Positions 51,474-61,095 of a stretch of DNA of 61,948 bases are shown piece after piece (the first letter of the stretch is position 1; each line of letters begins with the position of its first letter). The stretch comes from Pseudomonadota bacterium (lineage in GTDB: Bacteria > Desulfobacterota > Binatia > Binatales > Binataceae): NCBI GenBank assembly GCA_021323945.1, contig JAJPKA010000019.1, positions 1 through 61,948 on the forward strand, in the 5' to 3' direction. The position numbers and the translations under genes are program-made. The notes beneath the pieces were generated by a model. The model was not told the origin of the DNA. It worked only from the letters and a program-made list of their open reading frames with translations, and made no database searches.

Positions 51474-53342
51474 ATGGTCGTTCTGCTTGCTCTTCTAGTA
51501 GCCTTTTCTCTGTTAGCGGCCGGCATTCTTTATCGGGTCGTGGGGACGGAACGCTACGGCAATACCAAGCCCAAAAGGCTCCAATTAACGGCTCGCGAAG
51601 CGGTCGGGTCCGATCAGAGTTTGCCGGCGGAGCCCTGCCGCACGATTCGCGTTTACTTCATTAAGCCCTCCCGCTACGACGAGGAGGGCTATGTACAGTT
51701 TTTCCGATACGGCATTCAACCGAACAACACCCTGACGGTATTGAAGGCTCTCAATGAAAGCCTAAGTCGACGGTTGACCGCGGAACGTAACGTCTGTCTC
51801 GAGACCGTGATCTGGGATGAGATTTGCGATGGTGTGGTGAGTCCTCAAACCATCGTAGCGATCAAGGAAAAGGCCCGCGAAGATGGAGTGGAGCTCCTGG
51901 TTGGACTGGCCGGCGTGCAATCCAACCAGTATCCGCGTGGCCGCGATCTCGGTCTACAGTTCGTGGCCCAGGGAATTACCACCATGATGGGGGGCTTTCA
52001 CGTCAGTGGTTACCCCGAATCGCGCGAGTTTCTTAACAGTTGCGGCATCACGACCGTGGTCGGCGAAGCCGAAACCCTCTGGCCTCAGATCATCGAGGAT
52101 TATCTCCGGGGCGAGCTCAAACTTAACTATTCCGTGGTAGAGGGAATCCGCGCAAAAACCGGGCAGGACGATATCATGGTGCCGGTAATCAGCGAAGCCC
52201 AGCTGCCCGACATCGATGATCGGTATCTGACGCGATTCTTTAATCCGGCGATGACCACCCTGGACACGTCACGTGGATGCCCTTTCACGTGCTCCTACTG
52301 CAGTGTCAAGAACGTGATGGGTCGCACAATGCGCTCGCGGGAACCGCAGGCGGTGGTGCAATGGGTACGTGACGCAGTGGAGAACCACGGGATTAACTCT
52401 TTGTTTCTGGTCGATGATGATTTTTTTCGAAGTCCGCGTTGGGAGGAGATCCTCACGGGTCTGGCATCGGTAAAGCGCGAGTTCCCGCAACTCTGCTTTA
52501 TGATGCAGGTCGATGTTGACGCGTCATGCTATGCCAATCTCGCTGAAGGAGAGACCGAAAGCGCCAAACATCGGCGCAGTCGCCGCTTCGTCGAACTGGC
52601 GGCGAGCGCCGGATGCTACCAGGCCTTTGTTGGAATTGAATCACTAAACCCCGATAACCTGAACTTCGCCACCAAGTATCAGAATACCGACGATCGCCAG
52701 CACCGCATGAAACTTGAAGATGCGCGTCGACGAGTGATCGAGAAATACTACCGCGTAGTCGAGAACTGGCATCGTGTCGGTGTCGCGGTACATGCTGGTT
52801 ACATGCTGGGATTTCCTTTTGACGCAGCCGACTGCGGTCGAATCGCCGCGCGAACCCTAAAGAAGATTGGTTTCGACATCGTCTCCTTCTTCATTATGAC
52901 CCCGCTTCCTGGGACCGAGGACCAAGTACGCTATCGCAACGAAGGCGCGATCATTGACTGGGATTTCAACAACCTGGATTCACAGCATGTCACATTGAGA
53001 CACGATAAGCTTGATACTGACTCGTGGCTGCGGGCCTACCGCGACGCTTTTCGCGGCTTTTATTCCCTGCCCCGATTACTGCACACAATTTTGACGGTCG
53101 CCGGCGGGCGCGGGCTGTCTGCCGAGGGCCGGCGTTCGACCGTAAGACAGTTCGTATATTACTTCTTTAGCTATCGCCAAGGGCGCCATCCTATGCTGGG
53201 TGGCGTGTGGCAAATCAGACGCCGCGACGTAAGACGCGGCGGAATTACTGACGAGGAGGCGCGCCGTCAGTACCTCGGCGGATTGCGCTTCGATGCAATC
53301 TTGCGCGGGGACGGTGACCGCTTCGCCGCCGCCCCTGCCTGA
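51474..53342 (+). CDS. Membrane-anchored radical SAM protein, B12-binding-domain class
   Basis: 622 residues; GAGGAA lies about seven bases before the ATG. Residues 3-22 form a hydrophobic anchor. Residues 55-215 resemble the Rossmann-like B12-binding region of class B radical SAM proteins (LLVGLAGVQSNQYPR; TTMMGGFHVSGYPESREF), but a DxHxxG motif is not evident, so base-off B12 binding is uncertain. The iron-sulfur site is CPFTCSYC (C269, C273, C276), and FLVDDDFFRSPRWEEIL follows. The reaction is unknown. It is followed by two DUF507 genes. Confidence 0.82.
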   Translation: MVVLLALLVAFSLLAAGILYRVVGTERYGNTKPKRLQLTAREAVGSDQSLPAEPCRTIRVYFIKPSRYDEEGYVQFFRYGIQPNNTLTVLKALNESLSRRLTAERNVCLETVIWDEICDGVVSPQTIVAIKEKAREDGVELLVGLAGVQSNQYPRGRDLGLQFVAQGITTMMGGFHVSGYPESREFLNSCGITTVVGEAETLWPQIIEDYLRGELKLNYSVVEGIRAKTGQDDIMVPVISEAQLPDIDDRYLTRFFNPAMTTLDTSRGCPFTCSYCSVKNVMGRTMRSREPQAVVQWVRDAVENHGINSLFLVDDDFFRSPRWEEILTGLASVKREFPQLCFMMQVDVDASCYANLAEGETESAKHRRSRRFVELAASAGCYQAFVGIESLNPDNLNFATKYQNTDDRQHRMKLEDARRRVIEKYYRVVENWHRVGVAVHAGYMLGFPFDAADCGRIAARTLKKIGFDIVSFFIMTPLPGTEDQVRYRNEGAIIDWDFNNLDSQHVTLRHDKLDTDSWLRAYRDAFRGFYSLPRLLHTILTVAGGRGLSAEGRRSTVRQFVYYFFSYRQGRHPMLGGVWQIRRRDVRRGGITDEEARRQYLGGLRFDAILRGDGDRFAAAPA

Positions 53343-53408
53343 GCTGAAAAGCAAAATCGAAAGGCACGTCGGCTCAATCGGGTTAAGCTCTGGAGAGTTC
53401 TGACCCTT

Positions 53409-53681
53409 ATGCTTAGCGAAAAGCAGATTGACGCGCTTGCCACCCATCTCGTGCACGGGTTAATCGCGCGAGGTGCCATTCGGCCCCTCGCCGACGAGAA
53501 GGAACTAGTGGCCTGCGTGGTCGAGATGATGTCGGCGAACTTCGAACAGGAGAGCCGGATCGAAGAAGAGGCTGAGCGGCAGGCTGAAGCGCTGGCGCGG
53601 CAAAACCCAGGGATCGATCGAAGCCGGCTCCAGGCTGGTATTCGTCAGCGTCTGGCTGCCAAGCAAGGGTTTACCCTGTAG
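53409..53681 (+). CDS. DUF507 family protein, copy 1
   Basis: 90 residues, helical and highly charged: LSEKQIDALATHLVHGLIAR, then ADEKELVACVVEMMSANFEQ and an E/R-rich amphipathic stretch. It matches DUF507, a small family often present as two neighbouring genes, function unknown. It starts 66 bases after the radical SAM gene on the same strand. Confidence 0.75.
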   Translation: MLSEKQIDALATHLVHGLIARGAIRPLADEKELVACVVEMMSANFEQESRIEEEAERQAEALARQNPGIDRSRLQAGIRQRLAAKQGFTL

Positions 53682-53726
53682 ATTTCCGCAGTTGCCGCTC
53701 AGTTGCCGCTACTTCTGGGTCGCATC

Positions 53727-54005
53727 ATGAAATTGACGGACGCGAGGATGCTGTATTTGGCACGCGAGTCGCTGGTGCGGCTGCGTGATGAAAAACTTGC
53801 GGAAATCCCCAATTTTCAAGTTGCTCTCCGTCATGCGCGAGAGCTCATCAATGAATGGGTAGAGCGTGGCGACGCCATAGACTTGGCCGTTCGCAAAAAG
53901 ATTGCTTCGCTCAAACGTGGTGTCGTCGAGGGCAGCGCCGAATGGAGCATTCTCTATCGGCGCTATCGCGAAGAGGAATTACGCAAAAGAAATCGCTCGT
54001 ACTGA
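53727..54005 (+). CDS. DUF507 family protein, copy 2
   Basis: 92 residues from ATG 53727: KLTDARMLYLARESLVRLRD, then INEWVERGDAIDLAVRKKIA and a C-terminal IVEGS-like segment (VVEGSAEWSILYRRYREEEL). Same family as the preceding gene and 45 bases downstream of it. The pair may act as a heterodimer. The upstream in-frame ATG at 53703 lies before the best family start. Confidence 0.78.
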   Translation: MKLTDARMLYLARESLVRLRDEKLAEIPNFQVALRHARELINEWVERGDAIDLAVRKKIASLKRGVVEGSAEWSILYRRYREEELRKRNRSY

Positions 54006-54033
54006 TCCCTCGCGCTTTGATGGGAAGATCAAC

Positions 54034-54074
54034 AGGCCGGAAGCTTCCTAACCCGATGAGGTAGCTTCCGGCCT
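54034..54074. terminator. Bidirectional terminator-like palindrome between convergent genes
   Basis: AGGCCGGAAGCT (54034-54045) is a perfect complement of AGCTTCCGGCCT (54063-54074), a 12-bp stem around a 17-base loop, placed exactly between the end of the second DUF507 gene and the end of the cyclase gene. Flanking T runs are short, so termination efficiency is uncertain. Confidence 0.6.
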
Positions 54075-54080
54075 TCGGGT

Positions 54081-55052
54081 TCATTTGATCGCGACCGCAT
54101 TGGGTGGCGAGGCAATGCCACCCACCAAGTGTAGCGGGACTGAAACCAGCATAAACTCGTAACGTTTGTCGTCCGCACAATCGGCGGCGAGGGGGTCGAG
54201 CACGAATTGTTCGCCCAGCGGAAGTCCCAGCAACGACAGGGTACGGTAATGCAGCGCACCGGAATCGCGAAAGTCCCACGGCCAAGGTTCGACCGCCGGG
54301 CAGTCGGTGCCGATTGCTGCGACGCGATTGTCCCATAGCCAGGCCACCACTTCGCGGCTGCTCTCTATACCGCAGGATTTTAATTTGTTGAGCGGAGCCA
54401 TGGCACGTTTCTCGTCAGCCGTGGCCGCCATGTAGGCTCCCATCCATCCCGTCCGGACCAGTAGTATGGAACCGGGCTTCAAAGTTGTCTGCTGAGCGTC
54501 GAGCGCCGCTTTGAGATCGGCCAAACTATAGCGTTCGTCGCGCAGTGGATTCACTGGCCGACCGCTTTCCTGCCGATAACGAAAAGCATCAATCAAAACG
54601 CCGCGGCCAACAAAACGTGCCGCCCAGTTGTGAATGCCAAGCTTGTTGCCGCGCTTAATTTCATCGTTGCTTGTACCATTATAGAAGGCTCTGGCTGTCA
54701 GATTGCCGACATGGCCAAGCCCGTCCCACTGACTGCCCTCTTGGGTGTTGTAACTATCGAGCACGTCATCGTAGCCGAGCAGACCCAAACTTTCGAAACT
54801 TTTCTTTACATGACGAACTGGTTCCCGGTCGAAGAGCGGCGGACTGGCATAGTTGATCGGCGTATCAAGACGGAAAACCTTGCCTTTTTGCACCAGTCTC
54901 GCGGCTTCGACAACTCCTTCCTCAGTAAGGAAATTGATGCATCCAATTTCGTCATCGTCGCCAAACACGCCCCAATTGGAGTCAGGCGGCGCATCGGGCT
55001 TGACTGGCAGTTGCGCGAATTGCGGAATCTTCGAGAAATCGATTCTAGCCAT
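54081..55052 (-). CDS. Cyclase-family (kynurenine formamidase-like) metal hydrolase
   Basis: 323 residues, including DEIGCINFLTEEGVVEAARL near the start. The usual metal motif HxGTHxDxP is replaced by SQWDGLGHVG, as in the longer subgroup of this family; ILLVRTGWMGAY, AAIGTDCPAVEPWPW and FMLVSVPLHLVGGIASPPNA follow. Such enzymes hydrolyse cyclic or amide substrates with Mn or Zn. Substrate not predictable. It runs convergent to the DUF507 genes. Confidence 0.85.
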   Translation of the reverse strand: MARIDFSKIPQFAQLPVKPDAPPDSNWGVFGDDDEIGCINFLTEEGVVEAARLVQKGKVFRLDTPINYASPPLFDREPVRHVKKSFESLGLLGYDDVLDSYNTQEGSQWDGLGHVGNLTARAFYNGTSNDEIKRGNKLGIHNWAARFVGRGVLIDAFRYRQESGRPVNPLRDERYSLADLKAALDAQQTTLKPGSILLVRTGWMGAYMAATADEKRAMAPLNKLKSCGIESSREVVAWLWDNRVAAIGTDCPAVEPWPWDFRDSGALHYRTLSLLGLPLGEQFVLDPLAADCADDKRYEFMLVSVPLHLVGGIASPPNAVAIK

Positions 55053-55259
55053 TGTGATGGGCTCCCGATCGGTGTGTTCGCAGTAGACGTTTTTTTGATA
55101 AGAGAACTCCCGTACGAGCTTGTCAAGGTTAGCTCGATTTAGCTTGGGTGCCTGGCATGGTCTCGTCCCAGCCGCTCAGCTTGTCCACCGCGTCGGGTCC
55201 GCACAACACCGCAGCTCAGTGCGCCGCAAATCCTAGCTCGCGAATCGGCTGGCTATGGG

Positions 55260-56192
55260 TCAGAAGGGAATACGCCCGGTTAGGATAACCGCATTGTTAT
55301 ACGCGGGTCGTTTGGTCACCGCGATCTGATAGCCGAAGCCGGCGGTAATTCCGACTCGTTCGTACACCGGAATTCGCCCAATCACTATGCCGGGGGTCAA
55401 AAAGACCTGCGTTTCACCTTCACGCTGGCCGTTTGGCCACCAAGTATAGTTCACCTCAAATTCGGGCCACAAGTACTTAAGTATTCGGTATTGAAAAGTC
55501 GTATTCCAAGCCAGGGGCATTCCCAGTCGCTGTAAGCCTCCGTTGGGCAGAGAGATGCCCGCTGTGCTCTGGATATCAAAGTTGCCCCACCCTTTGCCGG
55601 CGGCAATCGTCGGCGTGAAGATAGCATGATGGTTGCTGTTGCCATCGTCACCAGTTGGCACGCTAAACCCCAGGAAGGCGGTGACAATATAGTTGCCGTT
55701 TTCCTCATTAGCCGAGAGTAGCCGGTATTTGATCAAAAAAGTCTCGTCAGCCCAGCCGTCAGTGGCCGGCTTCTTTTTCTTGGTCGGACGAATAATCCGA
55801 CCGTTGTGCGCGATCCAAGCTGGCACGCCCAGGATGATCTCGGTGTTTTGAAACGGGATCAATTCCAAACCTTTACTCCCGCCAAAGTTGTCGGTCGCCT
55901 GCCCAAAAGCGTTCGCTTGCCAGAATTGGTCGTAACGAAGCTCTTCTTCTAACCGAGGCGTGACGGTCACCACAGGCGTAACCCAATGCGGCTGTTCGCT
56001 CTGGATACGGGAGACCCGTGGAAACCAGTCGAGGAAATAATTTTCGATGGCTGACAGAAGTCCTGAGCCGCTCGGCGCAGGATTCGGCGACGAGTCAGCC
56101 CGGCTCGAGGTCAACATGCCAAAAACTAAAAGGCTTAACGCAACTAAAACGATCAAAAGCTGGCGAAGAAGGCTGAGCGAGCATCTTTGCAT
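55260..56192 (-). CDS. Predicted outer-membrane beta-barrel protein, unknown function
   Basis: 310 residues from ATG 56192 (an upstream TTG at 56231 is less likely). It has a signal peptide (LLIVLVALSLLVFGMLTSSR ending ADS), then alternating hydrophobic and polar strands rich in aromatic and glycine residues, and it ends in ILTGRIPF with the terminal phenylalanine usual for outer-membrane proteins. A lysine cluster (RPTKKKKPATDGW) marks an exposed loop. It resembles the MetA-pathway/transporter-like barrels of unknown role; I cannot name it. Confidence 0.65.
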   Translation of the reverse strand: MQRCSLSLLRQLLIVLVALSLLVFGMLTSSRADSSPNPAPSGSGLLSAIENYFLDWFPRVSRIQSEQPHWVTPVVTVTPRLEEELRYDQFWQANAFGQATDNFGGSKGLELIPFQNTEIILGVPAWIAHNGRIIRPTKKKKPATDGWADETFLIKYRLLSANEENGNYIVTAFLGFSVPTGDDGNSNHHAIFTPTIAAGKGWGNFDIQSTAGISLPNGGLQRLGMPLAWNTTFQYRILKYLWPEFEVNYTWWPNGQREGETQVFLTPGIVIGRIPVYERVGITAGFGYQIAVTKRPAYNNAVILTGRIPF

Positions 56193-57121
56193 AGGTTGTG
56201 GAGTAATGCCATAAAAAAAAGCTTTTGACAAGAACTATGTCTTTTACCTGAACCGGAGTGACAATGATGGTGATGCCATCAGCTTCAACTGCGCTTCCTC
56301 GACTCGAAAACCCCGCGCTGTCCGGAGCAACGGTAACCGAAAAACAGTTAGGGGAGCACGACCGGAGCGCGCGGCTCTTCGCCCGATTCGCGCTTCAGGT
56401 GTCTGTTCTGCGGCCACGGGCCATCGTGGGGCGACGTAACCTATCGAATAGTTTCAACATAGCTGACGCGCCATGTGGGGGCGGCGTCGTTTGAGCGCGG
56501 TAATTTGCACCGTCCCGGAAGGGTAACAAGTGCAGCGCCGTGGCAGAGGTGGGATAAAACGACTAACTCGTTGAGGTCGATACTCTTAACATTTTCCTGC
56601 AAGGGAAGAGTTAAATAATCCCTCGCTTTATCGCAGCAGAGCCTTTGGCCTCAGCTGCATTCCATCGAGAATCTAACCTTTCTGACAAAGAGGCGGCCTT
56701 AGGACGTGTCTTTCAGACGCATGGTTTCACGGAATTTTACTGACAGCAGCCGGAATGCGCCCGATCCTACCCGCGGCGGTCGATTCCAGTGTATAGGGGT
56801 AACTTCAACCGGTTAGTACCGCGGCGTGCCTGCGCTCGCCGGACGTGAGGCGCTTTTCGCTGGCGATCACGCGCTTGTCGCAGACAGCTGGGTGTCCGAA
56901 CAACCCCCGTTCTCGAAACCTGTGCTGCATAAAACTGCGGTGCTCTTTTGTGTTGCACGCTCAAGCCAAGAGGCCAGCGATTCCTCGTCATTCGCAGTTC
57001 CGATTGATCCGCCGATGCCCGCTGCCTAGGTCGTTTCGTACCACGCTCGGCGAGCTCGAAGTTAATTTGGCGCGGTCCGCGGCAGGCAACGCAAGCTGCA
57101 GGAGGTGCCTCGAGAGTGGCC
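56193..57121. other. Spacer of about 930 bases without a supported gene
   Basis: Short open frames occur on both strands, but none has a ribosome-binding site, family or consistent codon pattern. A 67-codon plus-strand frame (56826-57029) overlaps a 74-codon minus-strand one, each equally unsupported. No known RNA structure was recognised. It separates a divergent outer-membrane gene from the end of the molybdenum hydroxylase gene. Confidence 0.45.
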
Positions 57122-59434
57122 TCAGTCTGCAGCTGCAGCCTGGTGCTCGTTCGGCATCGTCTTCTCGAGAATCGCTTTGAGGACGCGCGGCGGCGACATT
57201 GGCAGCTTAGTCATCCGCACCCCAACCGCACGGTAGATGGCATTTGCCACAGCTGCCGGAGGGGGCACGATCGAGACCTCGCCTACCCCTCGGATGCCCA
57301 ACGGGTGACCCGGGTTTGCCACCTCTACAATTTTGGTTTCAATCATGGGCAAGTCCAGGCAGGTTGGCATGCGATAATCGAGCAGTCCAAAATTCCTCAA
57401 GTTGCCTTTGCTATCGTAAATGTATTCCTCATTCAGCGCCCAACCGAGCCCCTGTGCGGTTCCACCCTGCATCTGGCCCTCAACATAGCTGGGATGAATC
57501 GCGCGTCCGGCATCTTGGGCTACGGTACAACGCAGGATCTGAGTCTTGCCGGTATCGGGGTCAACTTCGAGATCGACCAGCGTCACGGCGAACGCCGGAC
57601 CCACCCCGCGGGCATTAACCGTGGCACGGCCAACAACCGGACCGCCGGTTCGCGCCAATCGCGGGGCCAACTCCTTAACCGTCATCGGCGAGATACCTTC
57701 CCCGGCCCGAAAGACCCGGCCATCGAAAGTAACTTCGTCGGGTTTCTTTTCCCAGAGCCTGGCCACGCGCTCCTTGAGTTGGCGCAAGGCGTCATGCGCT
57801 GCTTCGTAGACTGCCTGCCCAGTAGCGAGCGTAGTTCTGCTGCCGCCGGTCACATCGGTGTGTCCAATCGAATCGGTGTCGGCGACAACTGGTCTTACAT
57901 CATCTACGTCGAGCCCCAATACCTCGGCGGTAATCATTGCCATTGAGGCACGCGATCCACCGATGTCGACCGAGCCGGTGACCACGCTCGCTGTACCGTC
58001 GCTGTGAATGTTTACGGTAGCGGACGACTGAAGCCCTGCGTTGAACCAGAAACCGGCAGCGACTCCGCGCCCACGATTCGCGCCCTCGAGTTTGGATTGA
58101 TAGTGGGGACTTTTTTTGATCGCCTCGCAGGTTTCGATGAAACCGATGCGACGAAATGGTGGCCCGGCGGTTTGCGGACTGCCCTCGGTGACACCATTCA
58201 TAATGCGGAAATCGATTGGATCGATCCCGCAAAGCTCAGCTAATTCGTCAATGATTGTTTCTGAAGCAAACGCAGCATTGCTCGCCCCGGGCGCCCGGTA
58301 AGCAGCGGTTTTGGGCCGGTTGACGACAACGTCGTAGGCGTCAATCAGCAGATTGGGGATGTTATACGGGGCGACAATGGTCATCGCACCCGCACCTACG
58401 GGAGAACCCGGAAACGCGCCCGCTTCGTAGGCCATCCAGATCTTGGCCGCGACCAGCTTCCCTTCTCTGGTTGCGCCGAGCTTGCAGCGAATTTTCGAGC
58501 CGGAGGTCGGTCCAGTAGCTCGCAGGACTTCGGCGCGCGTCATCACCAGTTTAACCGGCCGACCGCTTTTCTTCGAAAGCAGCACCGCGATCGGTTCAAG
58601 ATAGGCAGTTAATTTTCCGCCGAAACCACCACCAATCTCCGCCGGCACCACTTTGATATTCCCTTCGGGCATTTTCAGAACCTGAGCCGTTAGCGAGCGA
58701 ATCGCGAAGGGGCCCTGGCTGGAACAGTAAATGGTCGCATGCCCATCGCTGTTGTACACCGCGACCGCGTTGTGCGGTTCAACGTAGCCCTGATGGACCA
58801 TCGCGGTGTTAAATTCCCGCTCGATTATATAATCGGCATCTTTGAACCCTTGCTCGATATCACCCCGCTTGAATTGAAGATGATTAGCGATGTTGGTCGG
58901 TGAGTTTGAACCGGCTGCTTTATTGCGCAGGTCTTCGAGGATAATTGGTGCCTCCGGACGCATGGCCTCATCCACCGTCATCACTGGCGGCAGCACTTCA
59001 TATTCAACCTCGATCAAACGCAGCGCTTCCTCAGCCGTGTGGCGGTCAATGGCCGCAACCGCCGCGACCGCATGGCCATCATACAAGACCTTGTCGCGGG
59101 CCATGATGTTCATCGATAAATAGCGCGCGTTGACTGCCCCTTCGCCAACCTGCTCGGTCTTGCTGGCTATTTCCGGCAGATCCTTACCGGTAATCACGGC
59201 GAACACGCCGGGGAGATTGAGCGCCTCGGCGGTGTTGATTCGCTTGATGCGAGCATGAGCATGCGGGCTACGCAGGATCTTGCCGTGAAGCATTCCAGGC
59301 AACGCATAGTCAGCACCGTATTTTGCACGGCCAGTTACCTTGTCCACGCCATCATGACGAATCGGCCGCGTTCCAATGATTCGAAAATTCCGGGATGTGC
59401 CATTGGTGTCACCGGGAGCGTTGCTCGCTGGCAT
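57122..59434 (-). CDS. Xanthine dehydrogenase/CO dehydrogenase-family molybdopterin-binding subunit
   Basis: 770 residues from ATG 59434, where GGAGAG lies seven bases upstream; the frame opens 32 codons earlier without support. Domain a/b hammerhead: DGVDKVTGRAKYGADYALPG. Molybdopterin-binding segments: VVPAEIGGGFGGKLTAYLEP, AYRAPGASNAAFASE and the catalytic glutamate region IRGVGEVSIVPPPAAVANA. It hydroxylates an aldehyde or N-heterocycle. Neither the FAD subunit nor the 2Fe-2S subunit is adjacent, which is unusual. A molybdate-type regulator and binding protein lie just upstream. Confidence 0.93.
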   Translation of the reverse strand: MPASNAPGDTNGTSRNFRIIGTRPIRHDGVDKVTGRAKYGADYALPGMLHGKILRSPHAHARIKRINTAEALNLPGVFAVITGKDLPEIASKTEQVGEGAVNARYLSMNIMARDKVLYDGHAVAAVAAIDRHTAEEALRLIEVEYEVLPPVMTVDEAMRPEAPIILEDLRNKAAGSNSPTNIANHLQFKRGDIEQGFKDADYIIEREFNTAMVHQGYVEPHNAVAVYNSDGHATIYCSSQGPFAIRSLTAQVLKMPEGNIKVVPAEIGGGFGGKLTAYLEPIAVLLSKKSGRPVKLVMTRAEVLRATGPTSGSKIRCKLGATREGKLVAAKIWMAYEAGAFPGSPVGAGAMTIVAPYNIPNLLIDAYDVVVNRPKTAAYRAPGASNAAFASETIIDELAELCGIDPIDFRIMNGVTEGSPQTAGPPFRRIGFIETCEAIKKSPHYQSKLEGANRGRGVAAGFWFNAGLQSSATVNIHSDGTASVVTGSVDIGGSRASMAMITAEVLGLDVDDVRPVVADTDSIGHTDVTGGSRTTLATGQAVYEAAHDALRQLKERVARLWEKKPDEVTFDGRVFRAGEGISPMTVKELAPRLARTGGPVVGRATVNARGVGPAFAVTLVDLEVDPDTGKTQILRCTVAQDAGRAIHPSYVEGQMQGGTAQGLGWALNEEYIYDSKGNLRNFGLLDYRMPTCLDLPMIETKIVEVANPGHPLGIRGVGEVSIVPPPAAVANAIYRAVGVRMTKLPMSPPRVLKAILEKTMPNEHQAAAAD

Positions 59435-59890
59435 TTTGCCACTCTCCAATTTACGATGTTGCGATAAGCTATGCGCAGAAGACCGGCTCGGAACCGCGAA
59501 AAGCGACTGAGACGAAAAAACCTTCAGCACACGGTTGTTCCCACTCAGCGAGCACGGTCATGTTCGAATCCGGCAAGCGAAGGAGCACTATCTGCTCGAG
59601 ACTCATTTTCTGACTGGGTCATCGGCAACCTTCGTGGCGGGTCCAGCAGCTCATCGCTGATCGAACTGACTGTCCCAAACCAACTCACCGAAGCACGGCC
59701 TGCCTGCTTCGCGTAGACCGTTACCGCTCACTTCTCGCCGTGCCACTCCTTGGCTTAGTCAACTTCCGGCGCGTTGCTTTTTCCCTGTCTCCGGAGCTGC
59801 CCACCGCGTTGCAGGGTTCGGCGCATTTGATTGAAACTTTTGCGCCAAGTGATCCTGACCCGCTCGGGTCGGAGTAATTAAGCCCGCGAG
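59435..59890. other. Spacer between regulator and molybdenum hydroxylase
   Basis: 456 bases on the downstream side of the regulator gene. No gene is supported; it should hold the promoter of the hydroxylase gene. I see no palindrome here matching the one upstream of the regulator. Confidence 0.4.
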
Positions 59891-61030
59891 TCAACAGTTG
59901 ATCCGTGCTAGCTCCTTGCCCATCTCGCTTGTGTCATAGCCGCACAGTTGCGAAACCTCACGCGCAAAGCGTCGCGAATTCAGGGCGTCGAACATTGCCT
60001 TAACCGGCCCTGACTCGGATTCATCGCGGAACACGACGAGATCGTAACGCTCGTGTCGTAGGGGGATGAACGCAAGCCCATAAGCTTCCGCCGCGACTCT
60101 AATCGTTACTCCCGCATCGGCCTGAGCTGACGCGATGGCTTGGGCAACTTCGAGATGGCCAGGCAGCTCGCGGGTGTAACCGATGATGCGTTGCCCTTCT
60201 ACTGTCAGCTCACTCAAGGCCTCGTCGAGAGCCAGGCGCGCTCCCGAACCCTTTTCTCGATTTACAATCCTGATTCGTGGTCGCAGCAGATCGGCAAATC
60301 CTCGAATATTGAGCGGGTTGCCCGCGGTCACGGCAAGACCCAGCTCCCAGCGGGCGAAATTCACCATCACCAGGGGCTTGCGACCAATCGCATTGCGAAC
60401 CCACGATAAATTGTATTCCCCGCTCTTGGGGTCGCGCAGATGAACGCCGGCAATGTGGACGCCACCGTTAGCCAGAATGGAAAGCGCTTTGCTGCTGGAA
60501 CAGCGCAGGGCAACCGCAGTTACCGGGACCCGGCGCCGCGCGAACCAATCGGCTAAAATTGCGACGGCGGGGTCGCATCCCGCGATCAGGAGAGTGCCGT
60601 CGATCTCCGCTCGCGACCAATACGTCGCAACGGCCGCGCGTCTCGGCGAAACGCGGTCCGCGAGCCCGGCGGCAGGAGAAAGGCACAGGCGCGCCGACGG
60701 TTGCGGTACTGCCACAACCCTGCCGGCTACACGTGCTAGGGCAACTTTGCATCCCGACGGGACCGAGGCCGCTTCGGGATCCGACCATGACACACCGATC
60801 CGCGCGCAGGGCTCTTCATCTTGTGCGGCAAACAGACTTTCGACCGTCTCGCCGAGCTCGCGTGCCAGACTGAGCGCGACCGTGACGCTGGGCTGATAAA
60901 GTCCAGCCTCGATTGCACCGAGGGCCTGACGTGAGATACCGGCGCGGCGCGCGAGCTCTACTTGAGTGAGACCGCGCGACACACGCACATTGCGGACACG
61001 CTCGCCAATTGCTGACATAACCCTTGTCAT
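59891..61030 (-). CDS. One-component regulator: XRE-type HTH fused to a periplasmic-binding-protein-like domain
   Basis: 379 residues. Residues 5-65 are an XRE helix-turn-helix (VRNVRVSRGLTQVELARRAG, ISRQALGAIEAGLYQPS). The remainder lacks a signal peptide but has the fold marks of a molybdate/tungstate-like binding lobe: LLIAGCDPAVAILADWFARR, NREKGSGARLALDEALSEL, IASAQADAGVTIRVAAEAYG and FIPLRHERYDLVVF. A cytoplasmic sensor of molybdate or a related oxyanion is likely. ATG 61030 or ATG 61018 may be the start. It is divergent from the binding-protein gene and precedes the molybdenum hydroxylase. Confidence 0.85.
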   Translation of the reverse strand: MTRVMSAIGERVRNVRVSRGLTQVELARRAGISRQALGAIEAGLYQPSVTVALSLARELGETVESLFAAQDEEPCARIGVSWSDPEAASVPSGCKVALARVAGRVVAVPQPSARLCLSPAAGLADRVSPRRAAVATYWSRAEIDGTLLIAGCDPAVAILADWFARRRVPVTAVALRCSSSKALSILANGGVHIAGVHLRDPKSGEYNLSWVRNAIGRKPLVMVNFARWELGLAVTAGNPLNIRGFADLLRPRIRIVNREKGSGARLALDEALSELTVEGQRIIGYTRELPGHLEVAQAIASAQADAGVTIRVAAEAYGLAFIPLRHERYDLVVFRDESESGPVKAMFDALNSRRFAREVSQLCGYDTSEMGKELARINC

Positions 61031-61095
61031 CTAACATCTATAATGGCATAAAAAGGCAGCTTTTAAAAATGCCTCGCATCACACAAATCAGGTTC
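61031..61095. promoter_or_regulatory. Divergent promoter/operator region between regulator and oxyanion-binding protein
   Basis: An exact TATAAT (61039-61044) lies on the plus strand, although without a well-placed -35. AGGCA (61054-61058) and TGCCT (61070-61074) form an inverted repeat with an 11-base AT-rich centre, about one and a half helical turns across, a fair shape for an HTH dimer site. It probably serves both divergent genes and autoregulation. Confidence 0.45.

Noticed and set aside
56826-57029. 67-codon plus-strand frame in the 56.2-57.1 kb spacer.
   Set aside because: It overlaps an equally long opposite-strand frame; no ribosome-binding site or family supports either.
59555-59600. 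TTCGAATCC segment resembling a tRNA T-loop.
   Set aside because: There are no flanking complementary stems or other tRNA parts.
60140-60896. Plus-strand frames opposite the HTH regulator.
   Set aside because: The minus-strand protein has clear HTH and binding-lobe motifs; the plus-strand frames are arginine-rich shadows.
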